DNA of 64,000 nt, taken from positions 186,001-250,000 of the forward strand of contig NZ_JAJISD010000006.1 in the NCBI RefSeq assembly GCF_020880995.1. Direction: 5' to 3'. This document shows, piece after piece, positions 15,636 through 24,030 of the stretch. Both the position numbers and the translations under genes were made by a program. The notes under the pieces were generated by a model that worked only from the letters and a program-made list of their open reading frames with translations, was not told the DNA's origin and searched no databases. Source of the stretch: Reyranella aquatilis (GTDB lineage Bacteria > Pseudomonadota > Alphaproteobacteria > Reyranellales > Reyranellaceae). Position 1 is the stretch's first letter; each line of letters opens with the position of its first letter.

Positions 15636-16187
15636 GTGACGGCGGATCGCGAGGAGGGCGGCCCGGAGACGGTGGCGTCCGGCAATCCCCCGCTGCTCAA
15701 GTGGCGGGGAATGGCCGCCATCGTCTTCGCGGCGCTCGTCTTCTTCTGGCCGCACCTGGCGGCCGTTCACCTGGTCTATCTGTGGGCGACCTACTCCCTC
15801 GCCGACGGGCTGCTCACGTGGGCGGTGGCCGTTCGCGGTGGACCGGGGACGCCGCGGATCTGGCTGGGCCTGATGGGCGGTGCGGGCGTCGCCTGCGCCG
15901 CTACCGCGCTGGTCGCGCCCGACGCCGTGGGGCGCTACCTGGTGCTGCTGGTTTCGGCCTGGGCCGCGTTCACCGGCGTCCTGCAGGTCTGGATCGCGCT
16001 GAAGATCCGGGCCGAGGTCGAGCGCGGATGGATCGTGCTCGTCGACGGTCTGGGAGCCGTCGCCTTCGGTCTCGGCCTGCTCTTGTGCTACCGCTTCGAG
16101 TTCGAGGCGTTCGTGTGGATGCTCGGAATCTTCTCGGGAATGCTCGGCGCGCTCTTCCTGCTCGTGCAGGCCTGGCTCGACGGGTAG
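15636..16187 (+). CDS. HdeD-like (DUF308) membrane protein
   Basis: A 183-residue protein with about six short membrane helices arranged in pairs (AAIVFAALVFFWPHLAAVHL, YSLADGLLTWAVAV, WLGLMGGAGVACAATAL and so on), the pattern of DUF308/HdeD acid-resistance proteins. The C-terminal FSGMLGALFLLVQAWL helix is typical. GTG 15636 lies 19 bp after the DUF992 gene, so the two form an operon behind the box at 15061. A role in acid or general stress tolerance is inferred from the family only. Confidence 0.75.
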   Translation: MTADREEGGPETVASGNPPLLKWRGMAAIVFAALVFFWPHLAAVHLVYLWATYSLADGLLTWAVAVRGGPGTPRIWLGLMGGAGVACAATALVAPDAVGRYLVLLVSAWAAFTGVLQVWIALKIRAEVERGWIVLVDGLGAVAFGLGLLLCYRFEFEAFVWMLGIFSGMLGALFLLVQAWLDG

Positions 16188-16221
16188 ACCGTCGAGCGCA
16201 TCGTTAAACCTCCAGTGTCGC

Positions 16222-16638
16222 TCAGTGCGGCGCGCGGGCCCCCTCGCCGACGGGGCCGCCCATCCGGTCGATCGCCTTGAAGGCGCGCCGGGCATGGGCG
16301 AGCAGTTCGCCGTCGGTCGGGTGGTCCATTGCTTCGATGCCGGCCAGCCGCTTCAGGTCGTGGGGAAGGTGTTCCTCCAGATGTCGGACGAGCGCCTGTT
16401 TGGCCTGCCCGGGCCCGACGAGGAGCCAACTCGTCGTGCCGCGAACGGCATCGACGATGCGATCCAGGAAATCGCGTTCGATCGCCGCATGGCCCGAACC
16501 GATCGCGCCGGCCTTGTGATGGACCTTGCGGAAGGGGTTGTGCGCCTTGAGCACCTCGCCTTCGACGTCCACCGCGTTGAAGCGGAAGATGTGGGCTTCC
16601 TTGCTGTCCATCCAGACGATTGCGTGAATGTGCGTCAT
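16222..16638 (-). CDS. eRF1-like ('translational machinery') protein
   Basis: A 138-residue cytoplasmic protein. The N-terminal IHAIVWMDSKEAHIFRF, the basic KVHHKAGAIGSGHA loop and TSWLLVGPGQAKQALVRHL match the small proteins annotated as translational machinery proteins, which share the eRF1 domain-3-like fold. The C-terminal IEAMDHPTDGELLAHARRAF is also conserved in them. The activity is undefined. It shares a single FNR-type box with the divergent peroxiredoxin-hydroxylase gene. Family assignment is from memory of related sequences. Confidence 0.65.
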   Translation of the reverse strand: MTHIHAIVWMDSKEAHIFRFNAVDVEGEVLKAHNPFRKVHHKAGAIGSGHAAIERDFLDRIVDAVRGTTSWLLVGPGQAKQALVRHLEEHLPHDLKRLAGIEAMDHPTDGELLAHARRAFKAIDRMGGPVGEGARAPH

Positions 16639-16689
16639 TGCTGCTCCCGTTCTCGCGCTGGACTGTGCGGGTGGAGCACGCATTCCACC

Positions 16690-16703
16690 TTGATATGGGT
16701 CAA
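16690..16703. promoter_or_regulatory. FNR/FixK-type box (TTGATATGGGTCAA), shared divergently
   Basis: Perfect TTGA-N6-TCAA dyad centred 58 bp from the minus-strand start at 16638 and 62 bp from the plus-strand start at 16759. Both distances fit class II promoters with leaders of about 20 bases, so one site could activate both genes. Confidence 0.75.
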
Positions 16704-16758
16704 GGCCCGGTGCGGCGGATTTTGAATCCGGGGACAAAGCCGAATAGCCTGCGCCCGG

Positions 16759-17886
16759 ATGGAAAACAGCTTCGTCACGCTCCTCCGGGGAGATCCGGCG
16801 CCTCGCTTCCAGGCCGCGACCGAGAGCAATCCACGCTACATCTTCGACACGGTAGCGGGGCGCTACGTCGTGCTCTGCTTCCATGTGTCGGGTGCGACGC
16901 CCGGCGGCGCCGCCGCGCTCGCGGCGGTGGCCGCCCGCCGGCACGTGTTCGACGATGAACGTGCCTGCTTCTTCGGTGTTTCCGTCGATCCGTCGGACCG
17001 CGATACGGGCCGGGTCCGGCAGGACTTGCCCGGTATCCGCCATTTCTGGGATTTCGATGGCCATGTGTCCAGGACCTACGGCGCCCTGCCGCGCGATGCG
17101 GTCGCCGGCACGCAGGTGGAGGTGCGCCAGTTCTGGGTCGTGCTCGATCCGACCCTGAGGGTGCTGGAGATCTTCCGCTTCAAGCCGGGCGGCACCGAAT
17201 GCGCCGAGCTGTTCGCCTTCCTCGACGCCCTGCCGCCACCCCATCTGCACACGGGCGAGGCTCTGCAGGCTCCCGTGCTCGTGCTGCCGAACGTGTTCGA
17301 GCCGGCTTTCTGCCGCGGCCTCATCTCGCTTCACGAAGCGATGGGCGGCCGTGACACCGGCTTCATGAACGAAGTCGACGGCAAGACCGTGGAAAGGGTC
17401 GATCCCGCGCGCAAGCGTCGGCGCGACTGCCTCGTCGAGGACCAGAAGATCGTCCTGGCGATCCAGCAGCGCATCAAGCGGCGCATCGTGCCGGAGATCG
17501 CACGCATCCACTTCTTCGAGGCGACGAGGATCGAGCGCTATCTGGTCGGTTGCTACACGGCCGAGGATGGCGGCCACTTCGCGGCCCATCGCGACAACAC
17601 GACCAAGGGGACCGCGCACCGTCGCTTCGCGGTCTCGATCAACCTCAACGACGACTTCGACGGGGGCGAGGTGAGTTTCCCCGAATATGGTCCGCGCGGG
17701 TTCAGGCCGCCGCCCGGGGGCGCCGTGGTGTTCTCCTGCTCCCTGATGCATGCCGTCGCACCGGTGCTCCGGGGGCGGCGCTATGCCTTCCTGCCCTTCC
17801 TCTACGACGAGGCGGCCGCGCGAATCCGCGAGGCCAACAACCAGTTCCTCGATCCGTCGGTCGGCACCTACCGGAACGTCTCCTAG
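16759..17886 (+). CDS. Degenerate peroxiredoxin fused to a 2OG-Fe(II) prolyl-4-hydroxylase domain
   Basis: A 375-residue fusion. Residues 1-165 follow the thioredoxin-like AhpC/TSA fold (GDPAPRFQA, FGVSVDPSDRD, FDGHVSRTYGAL), but the catalytic T-x2-C reads T47-P-G-G50, so the peroxidatic Cys is missing. Residues 175-375 form a P4H-type dioxygenase with the iron ligands His and Asp in HFAAHRDN, the distal His in LMHAVAPV and a 2OG-binding Arg in RGRRYAF. It should use O2, Fe(II) and 2-oxoglutarate; the substrate is unknown. It is divergent from the eRF1-like gene with a shared box. Confidence 0.85.
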   Translation: MENSFVTLLRGDPAPRFQAATESNPRYIFDTVAGRYVVLCFHVSGATPGGAAALAAVAARRHVFDDERACFFGVSVDPSDRDTGRVRQDLPGIRHFWDFDGHVSRTYGALPRDAVAGTQVEVRQFWVVLDPTLRVLEIFRFKPGGTECAELFAFLDALPPPHLHTGEALQAPVLVLPNVFEPAFCRGLISLHEAMGGRDTGFMNEVDGKTVERVDPARKRRRDCLVEDQKIVLAIQQRIKRRIVPEIARIHFFEATRIERYLVGCYTAEDGGHFAAHRDNTTKGTAHRRFAVSINLNDDFDGGEVSFPEYGPRGFRPPPGGAVVFSCSLMHAVAPVLRGRRYAFLPFLYDEAAARIREANNQFLDPSVGTYRNVS

Positions 17887-17902
17887 ACCGGGCCGGAGTG
17901 CC

Positions 17903-18754
17903 TCACGTGCGTTGCATCCAGAAGCAGCCGCCATGCTTCTCGATGCCGTCGAACGACGGGCCGTCGAAGATCGCCAGCGCCGATGGCCGGAGCGACGGAC
18001 TGCTGGTGATCAGCGCATTGGGCAGCAGGATCCGGTCAGGGCCACCGCCGCCCATCAGGTAGCTCATCAGCAGATACTGCTCGTTGAAGAAGCGGCCGCT
18101 CCAGGCCTGCGGATAGTCGAGCGGGAAAAAAATGTCGTGCAGGCCCCAGATCGTGCCGGGCCGCAGCACCGGCAGGATCTCCATGAAGAAGACCGTGACG
18201 TCCGAGTTCTGGAAAGAGCGGTGTGAATTGTCGACGAAGAGGAGCGTGTCGCCGGGCAGGCCGGCGAAGAACGCCATGTCGACATCCTCGCACGGACGGC
18301 GAATCACCTCGTCGCAGATCGCGTCGACTTCGCGGCGCGGCTGTGGGTCGATCGAGACGATGCGGGTACGAAGCCTGTGATCCTGGATGGCACGGCGGGC
18401 GAATTTGGTCGAGTTGCCCGACCCCACCTCGACGTAGATCGACGGGTTGTGAAGGGCGAGCAGCCCGTAGAGCGACGCGGCGTCGAGAGCCGGAAACGAA
18501 CCGTTGATCCAGCGCGGCGCGGGATCGTCCCTGCCGGCACGCGCCGGGATCTTCTCGAGCCAGGCGCGATGAGCAGCGAAACGAGCGAGCAGCGCCTTGT
18601 AGTCGTCTGCGCGCTCGTATGCCTTGCGTGTAAGCGCGTTGACGCCGGGCGACCGGCGCCAGTCACGTTCCCGCGGCAGGTAGCTGTAATCGAAGAAGAC
18701 ATGCCGGCGGCGGCCGGATCGGTTTGCGCCAAGCAGGCGTTGCCACAGGGACAT
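17903..18754 (-). CDS. Class I SAM-dependent methyltransferase-like protein
   Basis: A 283-residue protein starting MSLWQRLLGANRSG. A Methyltransf_24-like core includes IYVEVGSGNSTKFARRAI (motif I), IVSIDPQPR (motif II acidic end) and DTLLFVDNSHRSF. The C-terminal half has GTIWGLHDIFFPLDYP. Related proteins act in cell-surface polysaccharide loci, but nothing here proves the substrate. It is convergent with the peroxiredoxin fusion gene (16-bp gap) and divergent from the SGNH hydrolase with 65 bp between starts. Confidence 0.7.
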   Translation of the reverse strand: MSLWQRLLGANRSGRRRHVFFDYSYLPRERDWRRSPGVNALTRKAYERADDYKALLARFAAHRAWLEKIPARAGRDDPAPRWINGSFPALDAASLYGLLALHNPSIYVEVGSGNSTKFARRAIQDHRLRTRIVSIDPQPRREVDAICDEVIRRPCEDVDMAFFAGLPGDTLLFVDNSHRSFQNSDVTVFFMEILPVLRPGTIWGLHDIFFPLDYPQAWSGRFFNEQYLLMSYLMGGGGPDRILLPNALITSSPSLRPSALAIFDGPSFDGIEKHGGCFWMQRT

Positions 18755-18819
18755 GCCGCCTTTCTGGCACAAGAGGCGAGCCTGCCCAAACGACTTGGTC
18801 TGGCCTACACTCGGCTGCC

Positions 18820-20037
18820 GTGTCGAAGTTCCTCCGTTTCCTGGGCTTTCTGGGCCTGCTCGTCGTCGTCGGCGCCGCCTGGTGGCTGGTGCGGATCGAC
18901 GAACTCGAGGCCGCCGGCCCCCGCACCGAGTATTTCCTCTATCTGGCCGCGCTCTGCGTGGTGACGATCCTGCTGGCACGCTGGCCGCGCCTCTCGGGAA
19001 CGCTGCTCGTGCTGGCGTGCGTCGAGTTCGCCTGGGGGCTGGGTTCCTGGGCGCTGGCGCCGCCGGGATCGCCCTCGCTTCTGCCGCCGGTCACGGCCGA
19101 GCCGCTGCGCTTCGAGTGGCATCCCGTGCTGCAGGCCGCGCCGGTTCCCGGGCTCGCCTTCAAGAGCGCGACGGGCCTTGCCATCCGCCATTCCTCGCAG
19201 GGCACGCGCGGTCGCGACCCGGACCCCTCTCGACTGGCCGGGAGCGGCGTCGTTGCGACCTTCGGCGGGTCGGCGACCTACGATATCGGCAACGGCGAGG
19301 GCGACACGTGGCCCGAGCGGCTGGACGAGCTGCTCAAGGGGGACAGGCTGCTCGTCGTCAATCACGGCGTGCCGGGCTACACGACGGCGGAGCATGTGCT
19401 GCAGACCGCTTTCTATCCCGAGAAGTTCGGCAAGGCGCCGCGCTGCGCGATCTACTTCGTGGGCTGGAACGACCTGCGCAACGCCCACATTCCCGATCTC
19501 GATCCCGCCTATGCCGACTTCCATCTTCCGAGCCAGGTCGATTCGCTGAAAGTGCGCCGGGTGGGAGGTTCCAACGTCACGATCTCCCCGCTGCTCACCG
19601 TACTGGCGCGCCTCGTGTCGGCCGAGGTCGACACGGTGCGGTACGGCAAGGATCCCTACGCGTTGCCGCCCGCCGGCGGGTCGGATCCCGCGCAGGCGGC
19701 GATCTTCGAGCGCAACGTCCGCTCGATCTCCGCCATCAACCGCACGCGCGGCACGCCGACCATCTGGGTCGGACAGGTCGTCAATCGCGACCGGCTGAAA
19801 GGCGATGGCCGCTACGGCTGGCTGCCCCGCGTTCGCGATCGCGATCTCTGGCCGTTGCTCCAGCAATCGAACGCCCTGCTCGAACGGACGGCGAAGACGT
19901 TGGGGGACACCTACGTGGCGCTTCCCGTCGATGCATTCGGGGCGGCCGACTTCGTCGACGAGGGTCACTTCTCGGCCGCCGGGGCGCGTCGCCTTGCGGC
20001 ACTCCTGGCCCCCGTCGTGCGGGAGGCTTGCCGCTAG
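18820..20037 (+). CDS. Membrane-anchored SGNH/GDSL hydrolase
   Basis: A 405-residue protein. Two or three N-terminal membrane helices (to about residue 75) precede an SGNH hydrolase domain: block [10 protein letters not shown] with the nucleophile Ser, [11 protein letters not shown] (block II Gly), GWNDLRNAH (block III Asn) and DEGHFSAAG (block V Asp-x2-His). It probably works outside the cytoplasmic membrane as an esterase or O-acetyl-glycan modifier. The GTG start at 18820 is chosen because the hydrophobic N-terminus starts here; an in-frame ATG at 18724 would overlap the divergent methyltransferase. Confidence 0.78.
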   Translation: MSKFLRFLGFLGLLVVVGAAWWLVRIDELEAAGPRTEYFLYLAALCVVTILLARWPRLSGTLLVLACVEFAWGLGSWALAPPGSPSLLPPVTAEPLRFEWHPVLQAAPVPGLAFKSATGLAIRHSSQGTRGRDPDPSRLAGSGVVATFGGSATYDIGNGEGDTWPERLDELLKGDRLLVVNHGVPGYTTAEHVLQTAFYPEKFGKAPRCAIYFVGWNDLRNAHIPDLDPAYADFHLPSQVDSLKVRRVGGSNVTISPLLTVLARLVSAEVDTVRYGKDPYALPPAGGSDPAQAAIFERNVRSISAINRTRGTPTIWVGQVVNRDRLKGDGRYGWLPRVRDRDLWPLLQQSNALLERTAKTLGDTYVALPVDAFGAADFVDEGHFSAAGARRLAALLAPVVREACR

Positions 20038-20062
20038 CGGCGCGGGATTCTACTCCTGTCGC

Positions 20063-20824
20063 ATGGCTTCTCCGTCCCGCGTCGTCCTCATCACCGGTGC
20101 CTCTTCCGGCATCGGCGCCGCAACTGCTCGCGCGCTGGCCGCGCCCGACACTGCGCTTGCCCTGCATGCGCGCCGCAATCGCGCGGGCCTCGACCGTGTC
20201 TCGGGTTTCGCGACCGGCGCGGGTGCTCAGACGCTTCTCCTGGAAGGTGATCTGGCCGAGACAGGTACGGCGGCGCGCCTCGTCGAAGAGACCGTGAAGA
20301 AATTCGGCCATCTCGACGTGATCGTCAGCAACGCGGGCTTCGCCAATCGCACCCAGGTCGGCGAACTCGACCGAGCGACCTGGGACGCCAGCCAGAACGC
20401 GATGACCGCGGCCTTCTTCGAGCTCGCAACGGCCGCCAAGCCATGGCTGCTGAAGGCGGGCTCCGCGGGCCGGCTGGTCGGCGTCTCGTCCTTCGTGGCC
20501 CATGCCTTCGCGCGCGGTCTGATGACCTTCCCGGCCTCGGCCGCGGCCAAGGCCGGCGTCGAAGCCTTCGCCAAGGCCTTCGCCGTCGATATCGCCGCGT
20601 CGGGCGCCACGGTGAACTGCGTCGCCCCGGGCTTCATCGAGAAGGATCCCGACGCCCACGCCGCGGTGCCACGCACCGGCATGGAGAAGGTCAACCAGTC
20701 GATCCCGATGGGCCGCTACGGCAAGCCCGCCGAAGTGGCGGCGCTGATCGCCTTCCTGTGTTCGCCGGCCGCGAGTTACATCACCGGCCAGACGGTGCAC
20801 GTGAACGGCGGCGTCACGCTGTAG
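20063..20824 (+). CDS. SDR-family protein lacking the catalytic tyrosine
   Basis: A 253-residue Rossmann protein of the short-chain dehydrogenase family with TGASSGIG (NAD(P) binding), SNAGF and the C-terminal GQTVHVNGG. Ser142 is present. In the active-site YxxxK, Lys163 is kept but position 159 is Ser (SAAAK), so the usual catalytic Tyr is missing; Phe156 is close by. It may be a non-catalytic or altered-chemistry member. ATG 20063 is 25 bp after the SGNH hydrolase stop, suggesting co-transcription. Confidence 0.8.
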   Translation: MASPSRVVLITGASSGIGAATARALAAPDTALALHARRNRAGLDRVSGFATGAGAQTLLLEGDLAETGTAARLVEETVKKFGHLDVIVSNAGFANRTQVGELDRATWDASQNAMTAAFFELATAAKPWLLKAGSAGRLVGVSSFVAHAFARGLMTFPASAAAKAGVEAFAKAFAVDIAASGATVNCVAPGFIEKDPDAHAAVPRTGMEKVNQSIPMGRYGKPAEVAALIAFLCSPAASYITGQTVHVNGGVTL

Positions 20825-20918
20825 GCCGAGCGCAGCTCGGCCTGATGACGTCAGCCCGCGGCTTGATTGCAAGCCGCTACGTGCGGCGATGTCCGGCAGC
20901 GCCGAAGAACGAAGGATC
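20823..20918. repeat. Palindromic repeat, copy A (two hairpins plus conserved tail)
   Basis: Hairpin 1 is AGGCCGAGC-gca-GCTCGGCCT (20823-20843) and starts in the SDR stop codon. Hairpin 2 is GCGGCTTG-attg-CAAGCCGC (20858-20877). The tail GATGTCCGGCAGCGCCGAAG (from 20888) resembles the tail of copies B (39740) and C (42004). A diverged member of that family. Confidence 0.6.
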
Positions 20919-20979
20919 ACTAAGAGCCTTCCGTCGGCGCAAGACGTCGCCACCTCCGCATTTCAACGGGAGGAAAGAC

Positions 20980-21849
20980 TCACCCGATCGAGCGGACCAG
21001 GCGGATGATGTCGATGCCCTTGGCATCGATGCCGAACCAGTCGAGGTAGAGCGGTACCTGGTGGTCGAGCATGTGCCGGCCGTGATGGATGCGGCGTCCG
21101 TGCGTGCGTGCGCGCTTGAGCAGCGGCGTCTCGACGGGGCTCATGATCACGTCGGCAACGACCGTATCGGGGTCGAGGATCATCGGGTCGAAGGGCTGCG
21201 GATCGTCGGGGCGCAGGCCGAGCGGTGTTGCATTGACGGCAATGTGCACGCCCTTGGGCGGTGTCCGAACCTCTGCCACGGGCACGTCGGGATAGTGGGT
21301 GAGCAGGCGATCGATCGCCTTGCTGGCACGCGTTTCGCTGATCTCGGTGACGAGCAGGCGGCCCACGCCGGCCTCGCAGAGGGCGGCCGCGATGCCGCCG
21401 CCGGCGCCGCCGAGGCCGACAAGCCAGACGCTGGCTCCCTTCACGCGGTGGCCCTGCGCCTCGAGGCCGCGCACGAAGCCCACGCCGTCCACGTTGTCGC
21501 CGGCCAGCACGCCGTCGGGATCGCGGCGCACGAGGTTGACGCTGCCGGCCGCACGGGCGCGCGGCGTGGCGCGGCCCAGCATGTCGATGATCGAGGTCTT
21601 GTGCGGGATGGTGACGGTGAAGCCGCCGAGGTTGCGCATCTTGCCGAGCGCGTCGAGCATCAGCGGCAGCAGGTCGGCACCGCCTTCGAAAGGCAGCCAC
21701 ACCGCGTTTGTGCCGGTGGCGGCGAAGACCTGCGGCATCACGCCGGTCATGCGCAGCTGGCGGATGGGATCGCCGATCGTGCCGTAGAGGCGCGTGGCGC
21801 CGTTGACCTGGAACAGGCCGTTGAAGAGCTGCGGATCCGTGGGATTCAT
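20980..21849 (-). CDS. aroE: Shikimate dehydrogenase
   Basis: A 289-residue enzyme reducing 3-dehydroshikimate to shikimate in aromatic amino acid synthesis. The shikimate-binding lobe has GGFTVTIPHK with the catalytic Lys, and AAGSVNLV and DNVDGVGFVRGL with the conserved Asn/Asp. The Rossmann part has LVGLGGAGGGIAAAL. The end VPLYLDWFGID matches the family. It is downstream of the peroxiredoxin gene on the same strand but separated from it by a strong terminator at 21857-21889, so it probably has its own promoter or is reached only by read-through. Confidence 0.88.
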   Translation of the reverse strand: MNPTDPQLFNGLFQVNGATRLYGTIGDPIRQLRMTGVMPQVFAATGTNAVWLPFEGGADLLPLMLDALGKMRNLGGFTVTIPHKTSIIDMLGRATPRARAAGSVNLVRRDPDGVLAGDNVDGVGFVRGLEAQGHRVKGASVWLVGLGGAGGGIAAALCEAGVGRLLVTEISETRASKAIDRLLTHYPDVPVAEVRTPPKGVHIAVNATPLGLRPDDPQPFDPMILDPDTVVADVIMSPVETPLLKRARTHGRRIHHGRHMLDHQVPLYLDWFGIDAKGIDIIRLVRSIG

Positions 21850-21856
21850 GGCGCTC

Positions 21857-21889
21857 CAAAAGAAAACGGCGGAGCCTGAGCTCCGCCGT
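21857..21889 (-). terminator. Rho-independent terminator of the peroxiredoxin gene
   Basis: On the minus strand a perfect 10-bp stem (ACGGCGGAGC / GCTCCGCCGT, loop of 4) at 21866-21889 is followed directly by TTTTCTTTT. It lies 29 bp after the stop of the gene at 21918 and just before the aroE start. Confidence 0.85.
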
Positions 21890-21917
21890 CGATCTTGGCC
21901 GTGCGCGGTGCCCGGCG

Positions 21918-22400
21918 CTAGAGATTCTTCAGCACGTACTCGGCCGAGGAAACCTCGAACGCGCCCGGCTTCTCGACGAAGAGGTGCTTGATGACACCGT
22001 CCTCGACGACCATGGCATAGCGCTGGCTGCGCGTGCCGAGGCCGAACTTGGAACCGTCCATCGTCAGACCCATCGCCTGCGTGAACTCGGCATTGCCATC
22101 GCCCAGCATCATCACCGAGTCGCCGGCCTTCTGGTCCTTGCCCCAGGCGCCCATCACGAACGCATCGTTCACGGAAATGCAGGCGATGGTGTCGACACCC
22201 TTCGCCTTCAGAGCAGCTGCTTCGGCCACGAACCCGGGCACGTGCTTTGCTGAACAAGTGGGAGTGAACGCTCCCGGCAGTGCGAAGGCCACGACCTTCT
22301 TGCCGGGTGCGAAAAGCTCTTCGGTGGTCACGGCCTTGGGGCCTTCGGGACCCATGGTGCGCAGCGTGGCGCTGGGCACCTTGTCGCCGACTTTCGCCAT
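21918..22400 (-). CDS. Peroxiredoxin, Prx5/AhpE-like
   Basis: A 160-residue thiol peroxidase with the Prx5 signature PGAFTPTCS, carrying the peroxidatic Cys (about residue 49) and KHVPGFV. Further family features are [14 protein letters not shown] and [19 protein letters not shown]. It reduces H2O2 and alkyl peroxides with glutathione or thioredoxin. AAGGAGCT precedes the ATG at 22400. Single gene with its own terminator. Unlike the domain at 16759 it keeps the catalytic Cys. Confidence 0.92.
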   Translation of the reverse strand: MAKVGDKVPSATLRTMGPEGPKAVTTEELFAPGKKVVAFALPGAFTPTCSAKHVPGFVAEAAALKAKGVDTIACISVNDAFVMGAWGKDQKAGDSVMMLGDGNAEFTQAMGLTMDGSKFGLGTRSQRYAMVVEDGVIKHLFVEKPGAFEVSSAEYVLKNL

Positions 22401-22566
22401 TATTAGCTCCTTCAATACGCCGCCCAACCGCGGCCTTTGCAAACCGGCGGACCCTAGGCCGGGGTGGGGTTTTTGTCCATGCGAGGCGTGTCCGGAGCGC
22501 CCTCGCTTCGAGTGGGGTCTTGTGTTTTGACCGGACAATCCCCATGGATTCAGGAGATGATTCGCC

Positions 22567-23163
22567 ATGCCCGGGTCTAGCTCTCCCGCCGCCACGCTGG
22601 TCGGCCGCTTCCTGGTAGCCGCGCCGTCGATGCCCGACGAGCGCTTCCAGAAGAGCGTCGTCTTCATCTGCAAGCACGACGACGACGGCGCGCTGGGCAT
22701 CATCGTGAACAACAAGGTCGACGATCTACCGCTGGGCCAGGTCTACAAACAGCTGGGAATCGCCGTGCCGAAGTCCGTGGCGGACTGGCCGGTGCTGTTC
22801 GGCGGGCCGGTCGAGACGTCGCGCGGGCTCGTCCTGCATTCTGCCGACTACAAGCGGGACGAAACCCTCCTGATCGACGGCGGGATGGCGCTCACCGCCT
22901 CTCTCGAAATCCTGAAGGACATGGCCGACGGCAGCGGGCCGAAGAAGGCCTGGCTCGCCCTCGGCCACTCCGGCTGGGCGCCCGGACAGCTCGACCGCGA
23001 GATGCAGGACAATGCCTGGCTCGTCGTCGATGGCGATCCGGAGCTGGTGTTCGACGTCGATCTGACCGCGAAGTGGCAGCGCGCGCTCGACCGGCTGGGG
23101 CGCGGCCTGCCCGGCGGCAAGTTCGATCTCGCATCGTTTTCGCCACAGTCCGGCCGGGCCTGA
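22567..23163 (+). CDS. yqgE: YqgE/AlgH family protein (UPF0301)
   Basis: A 198-residue cytoplasmic protein with the UPF0301 features: [23 protein letters not shown] at the start, [24 protein letters not shown] and [14 protein letters not shown]. Its biochemical role is not settled. It is divergent from the peroxiredoxin gene across 166 bp in which no clear operator was seen. The ATG at 22567 is the only start consistent with the conserved N-terminus. Confidence 0.88.
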   Translation: MPGSSSPAATLVGRFLVAAPSMPDERFQKSVVFICKHDDDGALGIIVNNKVDDLPLGQVYKQLGIAVPKSVADWPVLFGGPVETSRGLVLHSADYKRDETLLIDGGMALTASLEILKDMADGSGPKKAWLALGHSGWAPGQLDREMQDNAWLVVDGDPELVFDVDLTAKWQRALDRLGRGLPGGKFDLASFSPQSGRA

Positions 23164-23465
23164 GTTCCCGGCGCGACTGTATGCATTGCGGTGCATCAGG
23201 TGTGCGTCTTCGCGTCGGGATTGTCGTTAACTTCCCCAGGCCAACGGGCCTATAGCGGCAGGTGCGTCGCCCGCCTGCCTCCCTTCGCGGACGACGCGCG
23301 TACCCGGGACGTCCGCGTTCCTTTCCCCAACCCCAATAGGGAATGCGGGCGTCCCGTCCTCGCCGGGTCCAGACAACGAATTCGGCCACAGACCCGGGAA
23401 AGCGCGTGGTCTTGCCGAACGGCTTAAACGTGCCAAGCTCTGAAGATCGGAAAACAGAGTTCCTG
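23164..23465. other. 302-bp gap without a recognised gene
   Basis: GC-rich 5' part and a mixed 3' part leading to the hypothetical gene at 23466. I see no RNA gene, box of the FNR type or convincing terminator. A reading frame open through 23343-23465 continues into the next gene, but its codon use is poor there. Confidence 0.5.
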
Positions 23466-23930
23466 ATGTCGCCGGTCGAGGACCTCAGCGCCGTTGCTGT
23501 GGCCGGTTGGGAAGCGGGCAGGAGGGCCGTGGGGAAAGCGCTCACGGACCCCATGAAAGCAAAGGCATACGGCCGTGAGTTGGTCCGCAAGGACCTCGGC
23601 CAATGCGGACGTTTCGACTACCAGAGGCTTTGGAGCCCAGACGACGACGCTCCGGGCTACTTGCAGTTGCGCCAATTTCGCGATGTCTCGAATTTCAACG
23701 TGGGACTGTACATGCAGAAGGTTGGCCTCTTTCCCCTTGACTGGGTTTTGGAGATTGCGGGGGAGTATGCAAAGGAACACTCGAGCAACTACATGCCGTG
23801 CGAACCCTATGGCCTGGATCCGCGAGTCAAACGGTGGATCGAACGCGGCTATGAAGCGGGAGAAAGTGGCGCCTTCAATCTGCCATTTCTATTAAAAAAG
23901 AACAAAGCACCGCCGAGGACGGCAGATTGA
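23466..23930 (+). CDS. Hypothetical protein, accessory
   Basis: A 154-residue protein starting MSPVEDLSAVAVAGWEAGRR. It has a KAYGRELVRKDLGQCGRFDY region, a NFNVGLYMQKVGLFPLDWVLEIAGEYAKEH helix region and a LDPRVKRWIERGYEAG tail. No signal peptide or membrane helix is obvious. The end of the gene (from 23792) is repeated at 23951. Codon use is less GC-biased than in neighbours, suggesting acquired DNA. No family recognised; an upstream in-frame ATG at 23343 is possible but less supported. Confidence 0.55.
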   Translation: MSPVEDLSAVAVAGWEAGRRAVGKALTDPMKAKAYGRELVRKDLGQCGRFDYQRLWSPDDDAPGYLQLRQFRDVSNFNVGLYMQKVGLFPLDWVLEIAGEYAKEHSSNYMPCEPYGLDPRVKRWIERGYEAGESGAFNLPFLLKKNKAPPRTAD

Positions 23931-24030
23931 TTGGCGTGTATTCGCAGCCACATGCCAAGCGAGCCCTACGACCTGGATCCGCGAATCAAACAGTGGATCG
24001 AACGTCGCTACGCAGCGAGAAAAGTCACGC
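23792..24030 (+). repeat. Direct repeat: gene tail duplicated 159 bp downstream
   Basis: Bases 23792-23869 and 23951-24028 are near-identical (for example CTGGATCCGCGA in both, then TGGATCGAACG). The first copy codes the C-terminus of the gene at 23466. The second codes a short homologous peptide. Confidence 0.8.

Noticed and set aside
16640..17934. Long minus-strand extension upstream of the eRF1-like gene
   Set aside because: It is antisense to the peroxiredoxin-hydroxylase gene. The true start is ATG 16638, which fits the family N-terminus and the FNR-type box.
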